Shown here: one piece after another, positions 53,700 to 63,704 of the stretch
How positions within the stretch are numbered: position 1 is the first letter of the stretch
How the letters are laid out: every line of letters starts with the position of its first letter
Notes under the pieces: generated by a model
Database searches by the model: none
Seen by the model: the letters and a program-made list of their open reading frames with translations, nothing else
What the model was told of the DNA's origin: nothing
Translations under genes and position numbers: made by a program
Assembly (NCBI RefSeq): GCF_002115755.1
Contig: NZ_JFKA01000007.1
Span: 62,001 to 126,000, forward strand
Length of the DNA stretch: 64,000 nt
Direction of reading: 5' to 3'
From: Thalassospira mesophila
GTDB lineage: Bacteria; Pseudomonadota; Alphaproteobacteria; Rhodospirillales; Thalassospiraceae

Positions 53700-54473
53700 T
53701 CAGGTGATGTTAAAACGCGCCAGTGCCTCGGCCAGATCGTCGCCAAACGAGCCGCCTTTGCGGATGATGGCAGTGCGAAACGGCAAATCGCGCAAGGACG
53801 GGTGATTGGGCGCGTCGGATGTTAAAACGGCCGTTGGAATATCGCGGGTTTTGGGCATGGCCTGCAACGCACTGACCAGATCAACCCCGTCAAGGTCATC
53901 GATTGTTTTGGCAACGATGATAAAATCGGGCCGGGTGCGCACGGCAAGCTCAAGGGCCTCGAACGAGGACTGGGTGGCTGAACTGCGATAGCCACAGGCG
54001 GCGAGTTCGCGTTCAACAATGGCCGCCATCGAACGTTGCGGAATCACCAGCAAGGCTTCGACGTTGGTTTTGCTAAACCATGCCGGGTCGATGTCGGGCG
54101 CGCGCTTGGAGGGCAGCTCACGAACAAATTCGGCGGAATCGGTGCTGGTGCCGGAAATGTCACCATCAAGAATGCCTTCGATCTTATCGACAAAAGACTG
54201 AATGTCGGCGATTGAATCGTCGTTCAAATCGCGGCAACTGGTGACATAATCGGCCAGACGGTGGCTGGTCAGGTTGATCAGCGGGGCATTTACCGATTTG
54301 CCCTTGTATCGCAAGTTGAAAACTTCGCGCTGGATCGCGGTTAGCAGAACATCGCGGTTGGTTTGAGAATGGGCATTTTGCAAATGCACATCAAGGCTGC
54401 TGATGATATCGCGGGCTTCATCCTTGAAATCGGCTAACATTTGATCGTCAAGATCAACGACATTCTTGTTCAT
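53700..54473 (-). CDS. HPt-like plus pseudo-receiver protein
   Basis: 257 residues. The N-terminal about 105 residues form a helical bundle like an HPt domain, but where the phospho-His would sit the sequence reads VFNLRYKGKSV with no His. The C-terminal about 120 residues (136-257) align with a response-regulator receiver. The acidic pair is replaced by Ile-Pro-Gln (LLVIPQ), the phospho-Asp position is Ala188 in PDFIIVAKTIDDLDG, while Thr218 and Lys239 remain. Both phosphotransfer sites therefore appear lost. It may act as a binding or scaffold protein in a two-component or chemotaxis setting. No kinase is adjacent. Confidence 0.7.
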   Translation of the reverse strand: MNKNVVDLDDQMLADFKDEARDIISSLDVHLQNAHSQTNRDVLLTAIQREVFNLRYKGKSVNAPLINLTSHRLADYVTSCRDLNDDSIADIQSFVDKIEGILDGDISGTSTDSAEFVRELPSKRAPDIDPAWFSKTNVEALLVIPQRSMAAIVERELAACGYRSSATQSSFEALELAVRTRPDFIIVAKTIDDLDGVDLVSALQAMPKTRDIPTAVLTSDAPNHPSLRDLPFRTAIIRKGGSFGDDLAEALARFNIT

Positions 54474-54715
54474 TAACTGGCCCCGCCATTCATACGGTCA
54501 AATTTTCTGTCCCGGCCGCCCCCTCGGCGGACGCACAAACTCCCGATTGATGAATATCATATTATTGACGGGCACTTGCAAGATGCATAGGGGCCTGAGA
54601 ACAAAATTTATGAATTTGTTCAATGAGTTGAAATCAAACAATAATAGTTGAGATGCGCGATTAGGGGAAAAACAGTTGCAAAAGGAAGGATGCGATCATG
54701 TGCGGCAAAATGCAA

Positions 54716-54744
54716 CTGGCCGCAAAGCATATGCTTGCGGCCAG
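54716..54744 (-). terminator. Terminator-like hairpin of glnE-bcp
   Basis: In the 300-bp gene-free gap, CTGGCCGCAA (54716-54725) pairs with TTGCGGCCAG (54735-54744) around an AT-rich core, 29 bp after the bcp stop on the minus strand. The minus-strand tail is TTGCATTTT. The rest of the gap is A/T-rich and shows no gene. Confidence 0.6.
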
Positions 54745-54772
54745 CCTGAAACCATGACCGGGATATGCGAGG

Positions 54773-55237
54773 TTAAAGGGCTTTGACGGCGGCGAGAACC
54801 TCGTCAACATGGCCTTTGACCTTCACTTTCTCCCAGATGTTGCGAATGACACCCTCGGCATCAATCACAACAGTGGTGCGTTCGATGCCCATGTATTTTT
54901 TGCCATACATGCTTTTTTCTTTCCACACGCCATATTTTTCGCAGGCGTCGCCGTCTTCGTCTGCTGCCAGCGTAAAGTTCAAATCATACTTGGCTTTAAA
55001 CTTGTCGTGGCGGGCGGCACTGTCTTTGGAAATGCCAATAATTTCGGCATTCACGGCGGCAAAATTGGGGTGTTGGTCGCGAAAATCACACGATTCGGTG
55101 GTGCAGCCCGGCGTCATATCCTTGGGGTAAAAATAGATCACCACCGGCTTTCCGCGCAAATCGGACAATTTTACGTGGCCGCCGCCATCGGTCGGCAGGT
55201 CAAAATCCGGGGCGCTATCTCCAATCGCAATGCTCAT
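54773..55237 (-). CDS. bcp: Thioredoxin-dependent thiol peroxidase (Bcp/PrxQ)
   Basis: 154 residues. YFYPKDMTPGCTTESCDFRD contains the peroxidatic Cys45 and resolving Cys50, five residues apart as in PrxQ. It reduces hydroperoxides with thioredoxin. It lies 67 bp downstream of glnE on the same strand and is probably co-transcribed, a common arrangement in alphaproteobacteria. Confidence 0.95.
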   Translation of the reverse strand: MSIAIGDSAPDFDLPTDGGGHVKLSDLRGKPVVIYFYPKDMTPGCTTESCDFRDQHPNFAAVNAEIIGISKDSAARHDKFKAKYDLNFTLAADEDGDACEKYGVWKEKSMYGKKYMGIERTTVVIDAEGVIRNIWEKVKVKGHVDEVLAAVKAL

Positions 55238-55304
55238 ATCTGGTGGTCCTTTGTTTTGGGCAGTTTAATCAATGCTGATGATAAGGGGGCAAACGGTGAT
55301 CGGT

Positions 55305-58286
55305 TCAGTCTGGCTGGGGTACCGGGCCCAGTTTTTCGGCCGGTTCCGTGATCAGGCGGTCGTAAATCTGTTTTACCCGGTCTGCGGTGTCGCTCAGTTT
55401 TTGTTCAAGTTCGCCAAAATCCTCGCACTGCCCCGCACCGGCCAGCATACGCCGCAAATCGGTGCTGGCATTTTCGGGGTTAAACCGGCCTTCGGTGGTC
55501 AGGCGAAGCATGGCCTGCAAGGCCAGCCAGAAGGACGCGGCATTGGCCAGCCATGTGGCATCGTCGTCAGGCAAAATGCCGGCTTTACCCAAACGTTTAA
55601 AAACCTTGCGTGTGGTTGACGATAAAATTTCCGGGTGGTCATGGGCATGATTTAACTGCAAATATTGCGCAATAAATTCCAGATCCACCAGCCCGCCCCG
55701 CCGCAATTTAACATCCCACGCCTGATTGGTGCCTTTGCTGGCGGCCATGCGGTTACGCATGTCATAAACATCGCGCAGCAATTTGTGCGGGTCGCGCTGT
55801 TTGCATAAAACCGTGCGGGTGCAGGCCATGACCTTTTGTTGCAGTTTTTCCGGGCCATAAACCGGGCGCAGGCGGGTTAGCGCCATATGCTCCCATGTCC
55901 AGGCTTCGTTGTTCTGATAGGCATCAAAACTGTTAAAATGGCAGGCCAGGGGCCCTTTGCTGCCGCTGGGGCGCAGGCGCAAATCGGTTTCAAACAGCAC
56001 GCCTTCGGCTGTTGGGGCCGATAGCGCGTTGATATATCGCTGGCTGAGCCGAATGAAATAATGCCCCGGTGATAACGGCTTTTCACCATCAGATTCATCG
56101 CATCCCTCGGGCACGTCATAGACAAAAACCATGTCAAGGTCGGAGCCCGGGGAAAGCTCCTGCCCACCATGTTTGCCAAGGGCAAATACCGCCAGCCCGC
56201 CTTCGTCAAACCCGCCATGTTTCTGGGCGAAATCATTGGCAATACGCGGAAACAAGCCGCGAATGGATACATCGGCAACATCGGCCAGTGCGCGCCCGGC
56301 CTGATGCGGGGTGTGACGGTTATGGATGGTTTGCACATCAATGCGGAATTTCTGGTCGTTGGCCCATTGCCGCGCAATATCAAGCCACTGTTCCACCATT
56401 TCGGCACCGGGTTGGGACAATTGTTCGTTTAACTGCACCAGCATGGTTTGGGCGTCGGGCAAGTCATCGTTAAAGCCCGACATTAAAACATAATCCAGCA
56501 CGCTGGCATTGCGGCCCAGATATTTGGCCATGCGCGGGGCGGTGCCGGCAATTTGGGCCAGCAGGCGCAACAGTTCCGGGTTGGCGGTGAGCAGGGAAAA
56601 CAATTGCACCCCGGCGGGCAGTCCTTTTAAAAATTCATCAAAGGCGCGAAAGGCCATGTCGGGATTGGTGGTTTCCGATAGCGATTTTAACAGGGTGGGC
56701 ATCAGTTCGGTTAAAATCTCGCGCGCGCGGCGCGACCGTGTGGCACGATACCGCCCATGGTGCCAGCCGCGCACGGTGCTGGAAATCATGCTGGCATTTT
56801 CAAAGCCCATCTGGTGCAATTGTTTGATGGTTTCGGGGTCATCTTCGGTGCCGGTAAAAACCAGACTGCCATCTGTACCGCCCAGCGGGGAATCTTCTTC
56901 AAACAATTCGGCATAATGCGATTCAACCCGGCGTAAATATCCCATCAAGTCGGATTTAAAGGGCTCGCTGGCGTCATACCCCAAAAAACATGCAAGGGCT
57001 GCCAGCCCTTCTTCGGTTTCGGGCAGGGTTTGGGTTTGCTGGTCATGGGTCATTTGCAGGCGATGTTCAACATTGCGCAAAAATTCATACGCTTCGAGCA
57101 ACTCGTCGCGGACCACTTCGGATATCTGTTTAAACGCGCATAATTCACGCAGGGCATCGCAGGTGCTTTTGCAGCGCAACGAAACCTCGCGTCCGCCCCA
57201 GATCAATTGCTGGGTCTGGGCGAAAAATTCAATCTCGCGAATGCCGCCGCGGCCCAGTTTAATGTTATGGCCGGGCACATTGACTTTGCTGCCGCCACGC
57301 AACGCATTGATTTGCCGCTTGATCGAATGAATGTCCTGAATGGCCAGAAAATCAAGATGTTTGCGCCAGACAAAGGGCCGCAGGATTTTTAAAAATTCCT
57401 GTCCGGCAGCATAATCGCCCGCCACAATGCGGGCCTTGATCATCGCGGCCCGTTCCCAGTTTTGCCCTACGGTTTCATAATAGGTTTCCGCTGCCAATGC
57501 CGAAAGAATGGGCGGGGTCGATGCCGGGTCGGGGCGCAGGCGCAAATCGGTGCGAAAAACATACCCGTCGCCGGTACGTTCTTCCATAATGCGGGTCACA
57601 TCGCGCACCATGCGCACCAGAATTTGCTGCATTCGGTCCGGGTCGACCCAGCCGATTTTTTCGCCGTCATAGAGAAAAATCAGGTCGATGTCGGAGGAAT
57701 AGTTAAGTTCGTTTGCACCCAGTTTGCCCATGCCAATGGCATAAATGCCGCAGTCGCGCAGCGGATCATCGGGGTGGGGAATGCCAAGGTTGCGTTGCCG
57801 GGCGGTGGCCGACAGGCAATGGGCCAGTGTGTAATTCAACGTAATTTCGGCCGTTTTGCTGATCGCAGCGGTGATTTGCACCAGATCCCAGCTTTTGCTG
57901 ATATCGGCCAGGGCAATCACCAGGGCGGCGCGCCGTTTGGCCCGGCGCACGCGCATCATGGCGGTGGGCTGGTCGGTGCCTGCGGCGCTGGCGGCAGTTT
58001 TAACATCATCCAGTGCCAGGTCAAACGCGTGATCCAGGCCGTGATCAAAGGCAACAGCAATCATATCGGGGTCGCGCAGGGCCAGGCTGGTCAAATACGG
58101 GCTGTTGCCAAACAGGGATGCCAGAACCGCATGTTGTGCCGGGTCTTGTGCCATTTGGGCAAAGCGCTCGGCCATGTTTTCCCAGACCGGTTTACGTGCA
58201 AGATCAAACCAGCGTTCAAAGCCGGTTTTGCAGCGTTCGGCATCAAAGGGGGCAGGCAGTGTTTGTTGGGTCCAGGCAAGGGTCAC
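55305..58286 (-). CDS. glnE: Bifunctional glutamine synthetase adenylyl-/deadenylyltransferase
   Basis: 993 residues. Two nucleotidyltransferase modules are visible: the N-terminal one has LNYSSDIDLIFLYD, the C-terminal one has LSPGSDLDMVFVYD, each followed by helical regulatory segments. GlnE adds AMP to glutamine synthetase when nitrogen is plentiful and removes it when nitrogen is scarce, under PII protein control. Neither glnA nor glnB is in the window. Confidence 0.95.
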   Translation of the reverse strand: MTLAWTQQTLPAPFDAERCKTGFERWFDLARKPVWENMAERFAQMAQDPAQHAVLASLFGNSPYLTSLALRDPDMIAVAFDHGLDHAFDLALDDVKTAASAAGTDQPTAMMRVRRAKRRAALVIALADISKSWDLVQITAAISKTAEITLNYTLAHCLSATARQRNLGIPHPDDPLRDCGIYAIGMGKLGANELNYSSDIDLIFLYDGEKIGWVDPDRMQQILVRMVRDVTRIMEERTGDGYVFRTDLRLRPDPASTPPILSALAAETYYETVGQNWERAAMIKARIVAGDYAAGQEFLKILRPFVWRKHLDFLAIQDIHSIKRQINALRGGSKVNVPGHNIKLGRGGIREIEFFAQTQQLIWGGREVSLRCKSTCDALRELCAFKQISEVVRDELLEAYEFLRNVEHRLQMTHDQQTQTLPETEEGLAALACFLGYDASEPFKSDLMGYLRRVESHYAELFEEDSPLGGTDGSLVFTGTEDDPETIKQLHQMGFENASMISSTVRGWHHGRYRATRSRRAREILTELMPTLLKSLSETTNPDMAFRAFDEFLKGLPAGVQLFSLLTANPELLRLLAQIAGTAPRMAKYLGRNASVLDYVLMSGFNDDLPDAQTMLVQLNEQLSQPGAEMVEQWLDIARQWANDQKFRIDVQTIHNRHTPHQAGRALADVADVSIRGLFPRIANDFAQKHGGFDEGGLAVFALGKHGGQELSPGSDLDMVFVYDVPEGCDESDGEKPLSPGHYFIRLSQRYINALSAPTAEGVLFETDLRLRPSGSKGPLACHFNSFDAYQNNEAWTWEHMALTRLRPVYGPEKLQQKVMACTRTVLCKQRDPHKLLRDVYDMRNRMAASKGTNQAWDVKLRRGGLVDLEFIAQYLQLNHAHDHPEILSSTTRKVFKRLGKAGILPDDDATWLANAASFWLALQAMLRLTTEGRFNPENASTDLRRMLAGAGQCEDFGELEQKLSDTADRVKQIYDRLITEPAEKLGPVPQPD

Positions 58287-58542
58287 GTTGGGCCTTCCTT
58301 TGGTTTTGGTGCCGGTGCGCCCTGCTTATGACCGGGCGAACGACATTCTGGCAGCATCTTTTTGATGTTAAATCACACTTTAGTCATAACCTCTCTTGGA
58401 GATGACAAAAAGGCCCTGTAAACACAAGCAAGATCACAACAGCTTTAATTTAAGGCAAAATCACGGAAACCCTTTGCCTTGTAGCGCGTTAATGCTTTGA
58501 TCAGTAAAACTGGATGCAAGCGGGTTTGGGGTAAACAGGCCA

Positions 58543-61500
58543 TTGAAGCACGTTAAAAAAGTTTCGGGGTTTATGGCATCACTGTTCGCATTTTGCGTAC
58601 TGTTTGTGGGTGTATTCTCTGGTGTGCTGATATGGCGGATATCACAAGGTCCGATCTCGCTAAATGTGATTGCGCCCTATATTCTTGAAGAACTTAATAA
58701 AAGCTCCGGCGATCTGAAATTCGATGTCGAAGACATGGTGCTGGTCTGGCGTGGATGGGAAGAAAAGTTTGACGTCCGCATGCGTCAGGTTTCGGTGCGA
58801 CAGACCAACGGGCGTGAAATGTTGCGCATGCCAGCCGCCGACGTTGTGTTTTCCAGCCGCGCCCTTTTTAGCGGTATTCTGGCCCTGCGCGAGGTTGATC
58901 TGATTGCACCGCGCATGCGGCTGGTGCGCCATAGCGACGGCAGTTTTGATATTGGTTTGTCGGGCGATCTGGCCGACGTTTTGCCCGGAGACGATGCGGC
59001 TGACACGGGCGATAACCAAGGTGCCGATGGCACAACCGCCCGCGTTCCCGATGCTGATATGCAAGCCCCGACTACCCCGAAAGACACGGCGGTAATGTCA
59101 ACACCGCTACCCGATGCCGTGACACCCAATGGTTCTTCCGCGCCACCCGCACAGAGCAATACCGGCCCGGCAAGAGACACAAACCCGGCGAATGCCGTAA
59201 CGGAGGTTGCACCGGGAACTGGCGCGAATGCCACTGATCCGGCAGTAACCGATGTGCCAGCCGATGCCAATGCCGGGGCAAATACCCCTGCAGGTACCGT
59301 CGTTGATCAAAACGCCGGGACAGCCGATACCGGGGCCAAACCCGGTGATTTGGCCGAACGCGACCTTATTTCGGGCAGCACCATTATGCGCCGCGTGGTG
59401 GCGATTTTATCGGGCGAGGCTGTTGATTCTCCTGCTGCGGCCTATTTTGAAAGTTTTGGCATTTATAATGCCGATTTAAAGGTCGAAGACCGGGTGCTCG
59501 GTGTGGTGTGGTCGGCGCCGGATGCCGATATTCGCCTCGCGCGCAGCCCGACGGGCATTGATGCCGATATGAAAATGTCGGTTGCCGCCGGGGACCTGAC
59601 CACGGATGTTACCGCAACGGCGAGCTATTCCACCCAAGACGAACGCATTGCCTTAAAAGCACATGTCAGCAAGGTCATTCCGGCGTCGCTTTCGACCATA
59701 TCATCGGAATTTATTGGTCTGGACCGGTTCGATTTGCCGGTGTCGGGGGATTTTGACGTTAATCTGGGGGCCGATGGCAGCGTTTTAAATGTTGTTGCCA
59801 AGCTTGATGTTGGCGCGGGACGGGTGCAATTGCCCACACCGCTAAATTCCATTTACGATATTGATGGCGGCAAGGCGACCCTGAGCTATGTGCCGGGAAA
59901 GCTGGCCTTTCGCGATGTGAGTGTGCAAACCGGTAAAACCGGGCTTGATATGAATGCCGATATTGAACATCCGCTGGGCGACTGGGCGGTCGCGTTGAAG
60001 GCCGCGGCAACAAATGTTGCCACCGACGATCTCCGCAATTTGTGGCCGGAAACACTTGGCGATAACCCGCGTGGATGGGTGTTGGAAAATCTGTCGGGTG
60101 GCGGGGTTGACCGGGCTGAAATTGACCTTGCGATGCATCGCGGACCAAACGGCGATGCCGCCATTGACCATATCAAGGGCGATATGACCATCGCCGGTGT
60201 TGATGTGCAATATTTGCCCGGCATGCCAAAAGTTATCTCGGCCTCGGGCCGGGCGGAATTTGACGCCAGCAGTTTCAGCATTTTTGTAAATAGCGGTGCC
60301 GCTGACGGCATTGAAGTGGACAATGCCAAACTGGTGTTTTCCAAACTTGATACCGACGGCGAATGGGCCGATATCGAATTTGTGGTTCATGGCGGCGTGC
60401 GCGATGCCATGAACCTGATCGATCACAAGCCGCTTGGTTTTGCATCCAGACTGGGGATTGATCCCAAACAGCTTTCGGGCAGCCAGGCGACGCGGGTGAA
60501 ATTGTCGTTTCCGTTACTGAATAATTTGACGTTTGACGATGTAAAAGTTTCGGCAGCATCGCGCATTGAAAATGCCAAGGTAACAAAGGTTTTCCGCAAT
60601 CTGGATTTGGCAAAGGGCAATTTTGAATTGCAGGTCAATACCGAAGGGCTGGAATTGAACGGCGATGCGCAGTTGGGGAATGGTCAAAACACCATCAACT
60701 GGGTCGAAAGCTTTGATTCCAAAACACCCCTGACCAGCCATTATCAACTGGGCGGCACATTTGACCTGGCGGCGTTAAATGACATTGGCGTTGATGTTTC
60801 ATCGTTTTTGCACGGCAGTGCCTATGGCAATGTTGAAATAAAGGTTATCCGCGCTGGCGATGTTGAAGTGGTGGGAAAAACCGACATTACCAACAGTGTC
60901 ATTGATATTGCCGAGGCCGATTACCACAAGGATGCGCAAAAACCGGGCAAACTGGGTTTTGATGTTGTGTTTAAGGCCGATGGCGGCGGGGTGGTGCGTA
61001 AACTCGATGTGACGGCCCCCGACGTGGCGATTTTGGCCAGTGGGCGCTGGCGCGGCGATAACAAACTGGACGACAAGGCCCATTTTGAGCTGGCCAACGG
61101 CCATTTTCGCGAAAACAGTGGCCTGTCCGGTACATTGATTGTTAAGGACAATGATGCCTTGCAGGTGGATCTGAGCGGCGAACAGATCGACCTGCGCCCG
61201 TTTCTAAGCGAAAACGGAACGGCAAAAGACCCCGGCGCGTCCGCCGCACCGCAAGTACCCTCGGGCAATGCGGCGACGGCCACGACGACCAAGGGTAAAA
61301 CCGAATTTTCGACGATTGATATCAATCTGCAAGCCAACCGGTTTTATGCCAAGGGGGATAAACCGGTCATTGAAAACGGCAAGATCACCTATAGTCGCCG
61401 TAAGGACGATTCCGAAATTGACGTGGTCGCCGACCGGTTTGATGCCCGGCCGTGGATCAGTTCGTCGTCGGGCGATAATGGCACGCAAAATCCCCCCAGC

Positions 61501-62340
61501 TCGGCAGAAACAGCCGCCAACGGCCCCGAAAGCGGGGGCATTGGCGAAGAAACATCACGCCGGGGCGGCAAGAAGGAAATCTTTCTGGATTTTGGCGAAT
61601 TACAGGCGGCGCGTGACCAGATCGTTAAGGGGCTAAAGGGTTCAATCCATGTTGAAGGCGACGAATGGCGGTCTATTGTTTTAAATGGCAAGTTAAACGG
61701 CACGGCCGATGTTTTTGCCCAGGTTGAGCCGGTTGCCGGGGGCAAGCGCAAGGTGCAGCTAACAACCGACGATGCCGGGCGGTTTTTGGCTGCGATTGAC
61801 CTGTATGGCGATTTGCGTGACGGCAAAATGACTGTGCAGGGCATGGTCGATGACCAAAAATATTCACAGCCCTTTACCGGAACTGCACATATCGAAAATT
61901 TCCGCATTGTGAATGCCCCGTTAGGTGCGCGGGTATTAAATGCTGCATCCTTGCTGGGACTGGTCGACTCGCTTCAGGGCAAGGGGATTATTTTTGATGC
62001 CATGGATGGTGAATTTACCTATGCCAACGATGTGCTAACGGTTTCCAAGGTCGCGGCAAACGGGGCTGCGATCGGGGTGACGGCAAATGGCAGCATTGAT
62101 ATGGCCACCGATGAAATCCGGCTGGCCGGGTCGATCGTGCCGTTTTACGCGCTTAATTCGGTATTGGGTAAAATTCCGCTAATCGGTGATTTGCTGGTGG
62201 GCGAGGAAGGCGGCGGGGTGTTCGCCCCGACTTACACGGTCGAAGGGGCGCTTGAAAATCCCGATATTTCGGTTAATCCGCTGTCCACCATTGTGCCCGG
62301 CGTGTTCCGTAACCTGATTACCGGGGCCAAACCGGGGTAA
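58543..62340 (+). CDS. AsmA/YhdP-like envelope protein
   Basis: 1265 residues starting from a TTG at 58543 (an ATG at 58573 would remove part of the signal anchor). One N-terminal membrane helix (about 12-32) is followed by a very long beta-rich periplasmic region typical of DUF3971/AsmA proteins, which span the periplasm as repeating-beta-groove bridges and move phospholipids to the outer membrane. A low-complexity Ala/Thr/Pro/Asp stretch at about 150-270 and an acidic linker near 985-1010 interrupt it. The C-terminal part (VEGALENPDISVNPLSTIVPGVFRNLI) is characteristic. It converges on tyrS. Confidence 0.85.
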   Translation: MKHVKKVSGFMASLFAFCVLFVGVFSGVLIWRISQGPISLNVIAPYILEELNKSSGDLKFDVEDMVLVWRGWEEKFDVRMRQVSVRQTNGREMLRMPAADVVFSSRALFSGILALREVDLIAPRMRLVRHSDGSFDIGLSGDLADVLPGDDAADTGDNQGADGTTARVPDADMQAPTTPKDTAVMSTPLPDAVTPNGSSAPPAQSNTGPARDTNPANAVTEVAPGTGANATDPAVTDVPADANAGANTPAGTVVDQNAGTADTGAKPGDLAERDLISGSTIMRRVVAILSGEAVDSPAAAYFESFGIYNADLKVEDRVLGVVWSAPDADIRLARSPTGIDADMKMSVAAGDLTTDVTATASYSTQDERIALKAHVSKVIPASLSTISSEFIGLDRFDLPVSGDFDVNLGADGSVLNVVAKLDVGAGRVQLPTPLNSIYDIDGGKATLSYVPGKLAFRDVSVQTGKTGLDMNADIEHPLGDWAVALKAAATNVATDDLRNLWPETLGDNPRGWVLENLSGGGVDRAEIDLAMHRGPNGDAAIDHIKGDMTIAGVDVQYLPGMPKVISASGRAEFDASSFSIFVNSGAADGIEVDNAKLVFSKLDTDGEWADIEFVVHGGVRDAMNLIDHKPLGFASRLGIDPKQLSGSQATRVKLSFPLLNNLTFDDVKVSAASRIENAKVTKVFRNLDLAKGNFELQVNTEGLELNGDAQLGNGQNTINWVESFDSKTPLTSHYQLGGTFDLAALNDIGVDVSSFLHGSAYGNVEIKVIRAGDVEVVGKTDITNSVIDIAEADYHKDAQKPGKLGFDVVFKADGGGVVRKLDVTAPDVAILASGRWRGDNKLDDKAHFELANGHFRENSGLSGTLIVKDNDALQVDLSGEQIDLRPFLSENGTAKDPGASAAPQVPSGNAATATTTKGKTEFSTIDINLQANRFYAKGDKPVIENGKITYSRRKDDSEIDVVADRFDARPWISSSSGDNGTQNPPSSAETAANGPESGGIGEETSRRGGKKEIFLDFGELQAARDQIVKGLKGSIHVEGDEWRSIVLNGKLNGTADVFAQVEPVAGGKRKVQLTTDDAGRFLAAIDLYGDLRDGKMTVQGMVDDQKYSQPFTGTAHIENFRIVNAPLGARVLNAASLLGLVDSLQGKGIIFDAMDGEFTYANDVLTVSKVAANGAAIGVTANGSIDMATDEIRLAGSIVPFYALNSVLGKIPLIGDLLVGEEGGGVFAPTYTVEGALENPDISVNPLSTIVPGVFRNLITGAKPG

Positions 62341-62387
62341 CGAAGGCCGTAATTGCCAGCCGTCATTTATACCTGGTTACTGCAAAC

Positions 62388-62424
62388 AAAAACGCTCCGG
62401 CATGACATACCGGAGCGTTTTTTT
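62388..62424. terminator. Bidirectional terminator between the AsmA-like gene and tyrS
   Basis: 13-bp stem AAAAACGCTCCGG (62388-62400) / CCGGAGCGTTTTT (62410-62422), 9-base loop; T tails on both strands. Confidence 0.92.
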
Positions 62425-62450
62425 GTTTTGATTTGGTCGCCGTGGCCCGA

Positions 62451-63704
62451 TCAGATCGCGCGGATCAGAACATGGCGTTTTTTACCGGCCGATAGTTTGA
62501 TCACGCCGGTGTCATCAATTGCCGACGCGGTAATGACCAGATTTTCGTCATCGACCTTTTCGTCGTTGATTTTGGCACCGCCGCCTTTAACCAGGCGACG
62601 GGCTTCGCCACCGGTTTTGGCCAGTTCGGCCCGGCGAAACAGATCAAACGCCGGGATGCCTTCATCAAGATCAGCCTTGGCAATTTCGATGGTTGGCAGG
62701 CTGTCGGCCAAAACGCCTTCTTCAAACGTTTTGCGCGCGGTTTCTGCTGCGGCATGGGCGGCGTCTTCGCCCCGGCACAGTTTCACCGCTTCAAATGCCA
62801 GAATTTTTTTGGCGTCATTAATCGCGGCACCCTCAAATTTGGCGTAGTCCGCAATCTGTTCCATCGGCAGTTCGGTGAACAGCTTCATGAATTTGATCAC
62901 GTCGGCATCTTCGGTGTTGCGCCAGAACTGGTAATAATCATAGGCCGACAGGCGTTCTTCATTCAGCCAGATCGCACCTGATGCGGTTTTGCCCATTTTG
63001 CCACCCGATGCGGTGGTGATCAGCGGTGTGGTCAGGCCATACAGGGCGGCGTTATCAACCCGGCGGCCCAGTTCAACACCGTTCACGATATTGCCCCACT
63101 GGTCCGACCCGCCCATTTGCAAAACGCAGCCATATTTGCGCGCCAGTTCGACAAAGTCGTAGGCCTGCAAAATCATGTAGTTGAATTCAAGAAAACTGAG
63201 CGACTGTTCACGTTCCAGACGGATTTTGACGGACTCAAAGCTCAGCATGCGGTTGACCGAAAAGTGACGGCCAAAATCGCGCAGGAAGCTGATGTAATTG
63301 ATGGTATCAAGCCAGTCGGCATTGTTGACCATGATGGCGTCGGTCGGGCCGTCGCCAAAGGTCAGGAATTTTTCAAAAATCTTGCGAATGCCAGCCATAT
63401 TTCCGGCGATGATGTCGTCGGTCAGAACCGGGCGGGCATCGTCGCGGCCGGTGGGGTCGCCAACGCGGGTGGTGCCGCCGCCCATCAGGACAATCGGCTT
63501 ATGCCCGCATTTTTGCAGCCAGCGCAGCATCATAATCGAGACGAGCGATCCAACATGCAGGCTGTCTGCGGTGCAATCATAACCCACATAGCACACCACC
63601 TTTTTTTCTGACGCATAGGCATCAAGGCCTTCGTTATCAGTGCATTGGTGGATGTAACCGCGTTCGTTCATGACGCGGAGAAAATCAGACTTCAGGTCAG
63701 TCAT
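62451..63704 (-). CDS. tyrS: Tyrosyl-tRNA synthetase
   Basis: 417 residues. Class I signatures are [11 protein letters not shown] (HIGH-like) and [14 protein letters not shown] (KMSKS-like). The Tyr pocket is [37 protein letters not shown]-terminal S4 domain ([25 protein letters not shown]) binds tRNA. It charges tRNA-Tyr. Its upstream region runs to the window end. Confidence 0.96.
   Translation of the reverse strand: MTDLKSDFLRVMNERGYIHQCTDNEGLDAYASEKKVVCYVGYDCTADSLHVGSLVSIMMLRWLQKCGHKPIVLMGGGTTRVGDPTGRDDARPVLTDDIIAGNMAGIRKIFEKFLTFGDGPTDAIMVNNADWLDTINYISFLRDFGRHFSVNRMLSFESVKIRLEREQSLSFLEFNYMILQAYDFVELARKYGCVLQMGGSDQWGNIVNGVELGRRVDNAALYGLTTPLITTASGGKMGKTASGAIWLNEERLSAYDYYQFWRNTEDADVIKFMKLFTELPMEQIADYAKFEGAAINDAKKILAFEAVKLCRGEDAAHAAAETARKTFEEGVLADSLPTIEIAKADLDEGIPAFDLFRRAELAKTGGEARRLVKGGGAKINDEKVDDENLVITASAIDDTGVIKLSAGKKRHVLIRAI

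Noticed and set aside
57462-58331. 289-codon plus-strand frame inside glnE
   Set aside because: Antisense to the strongly conserved first nucleotidyltransferase module; Gly/His/Val-rich translation typical of shadows.
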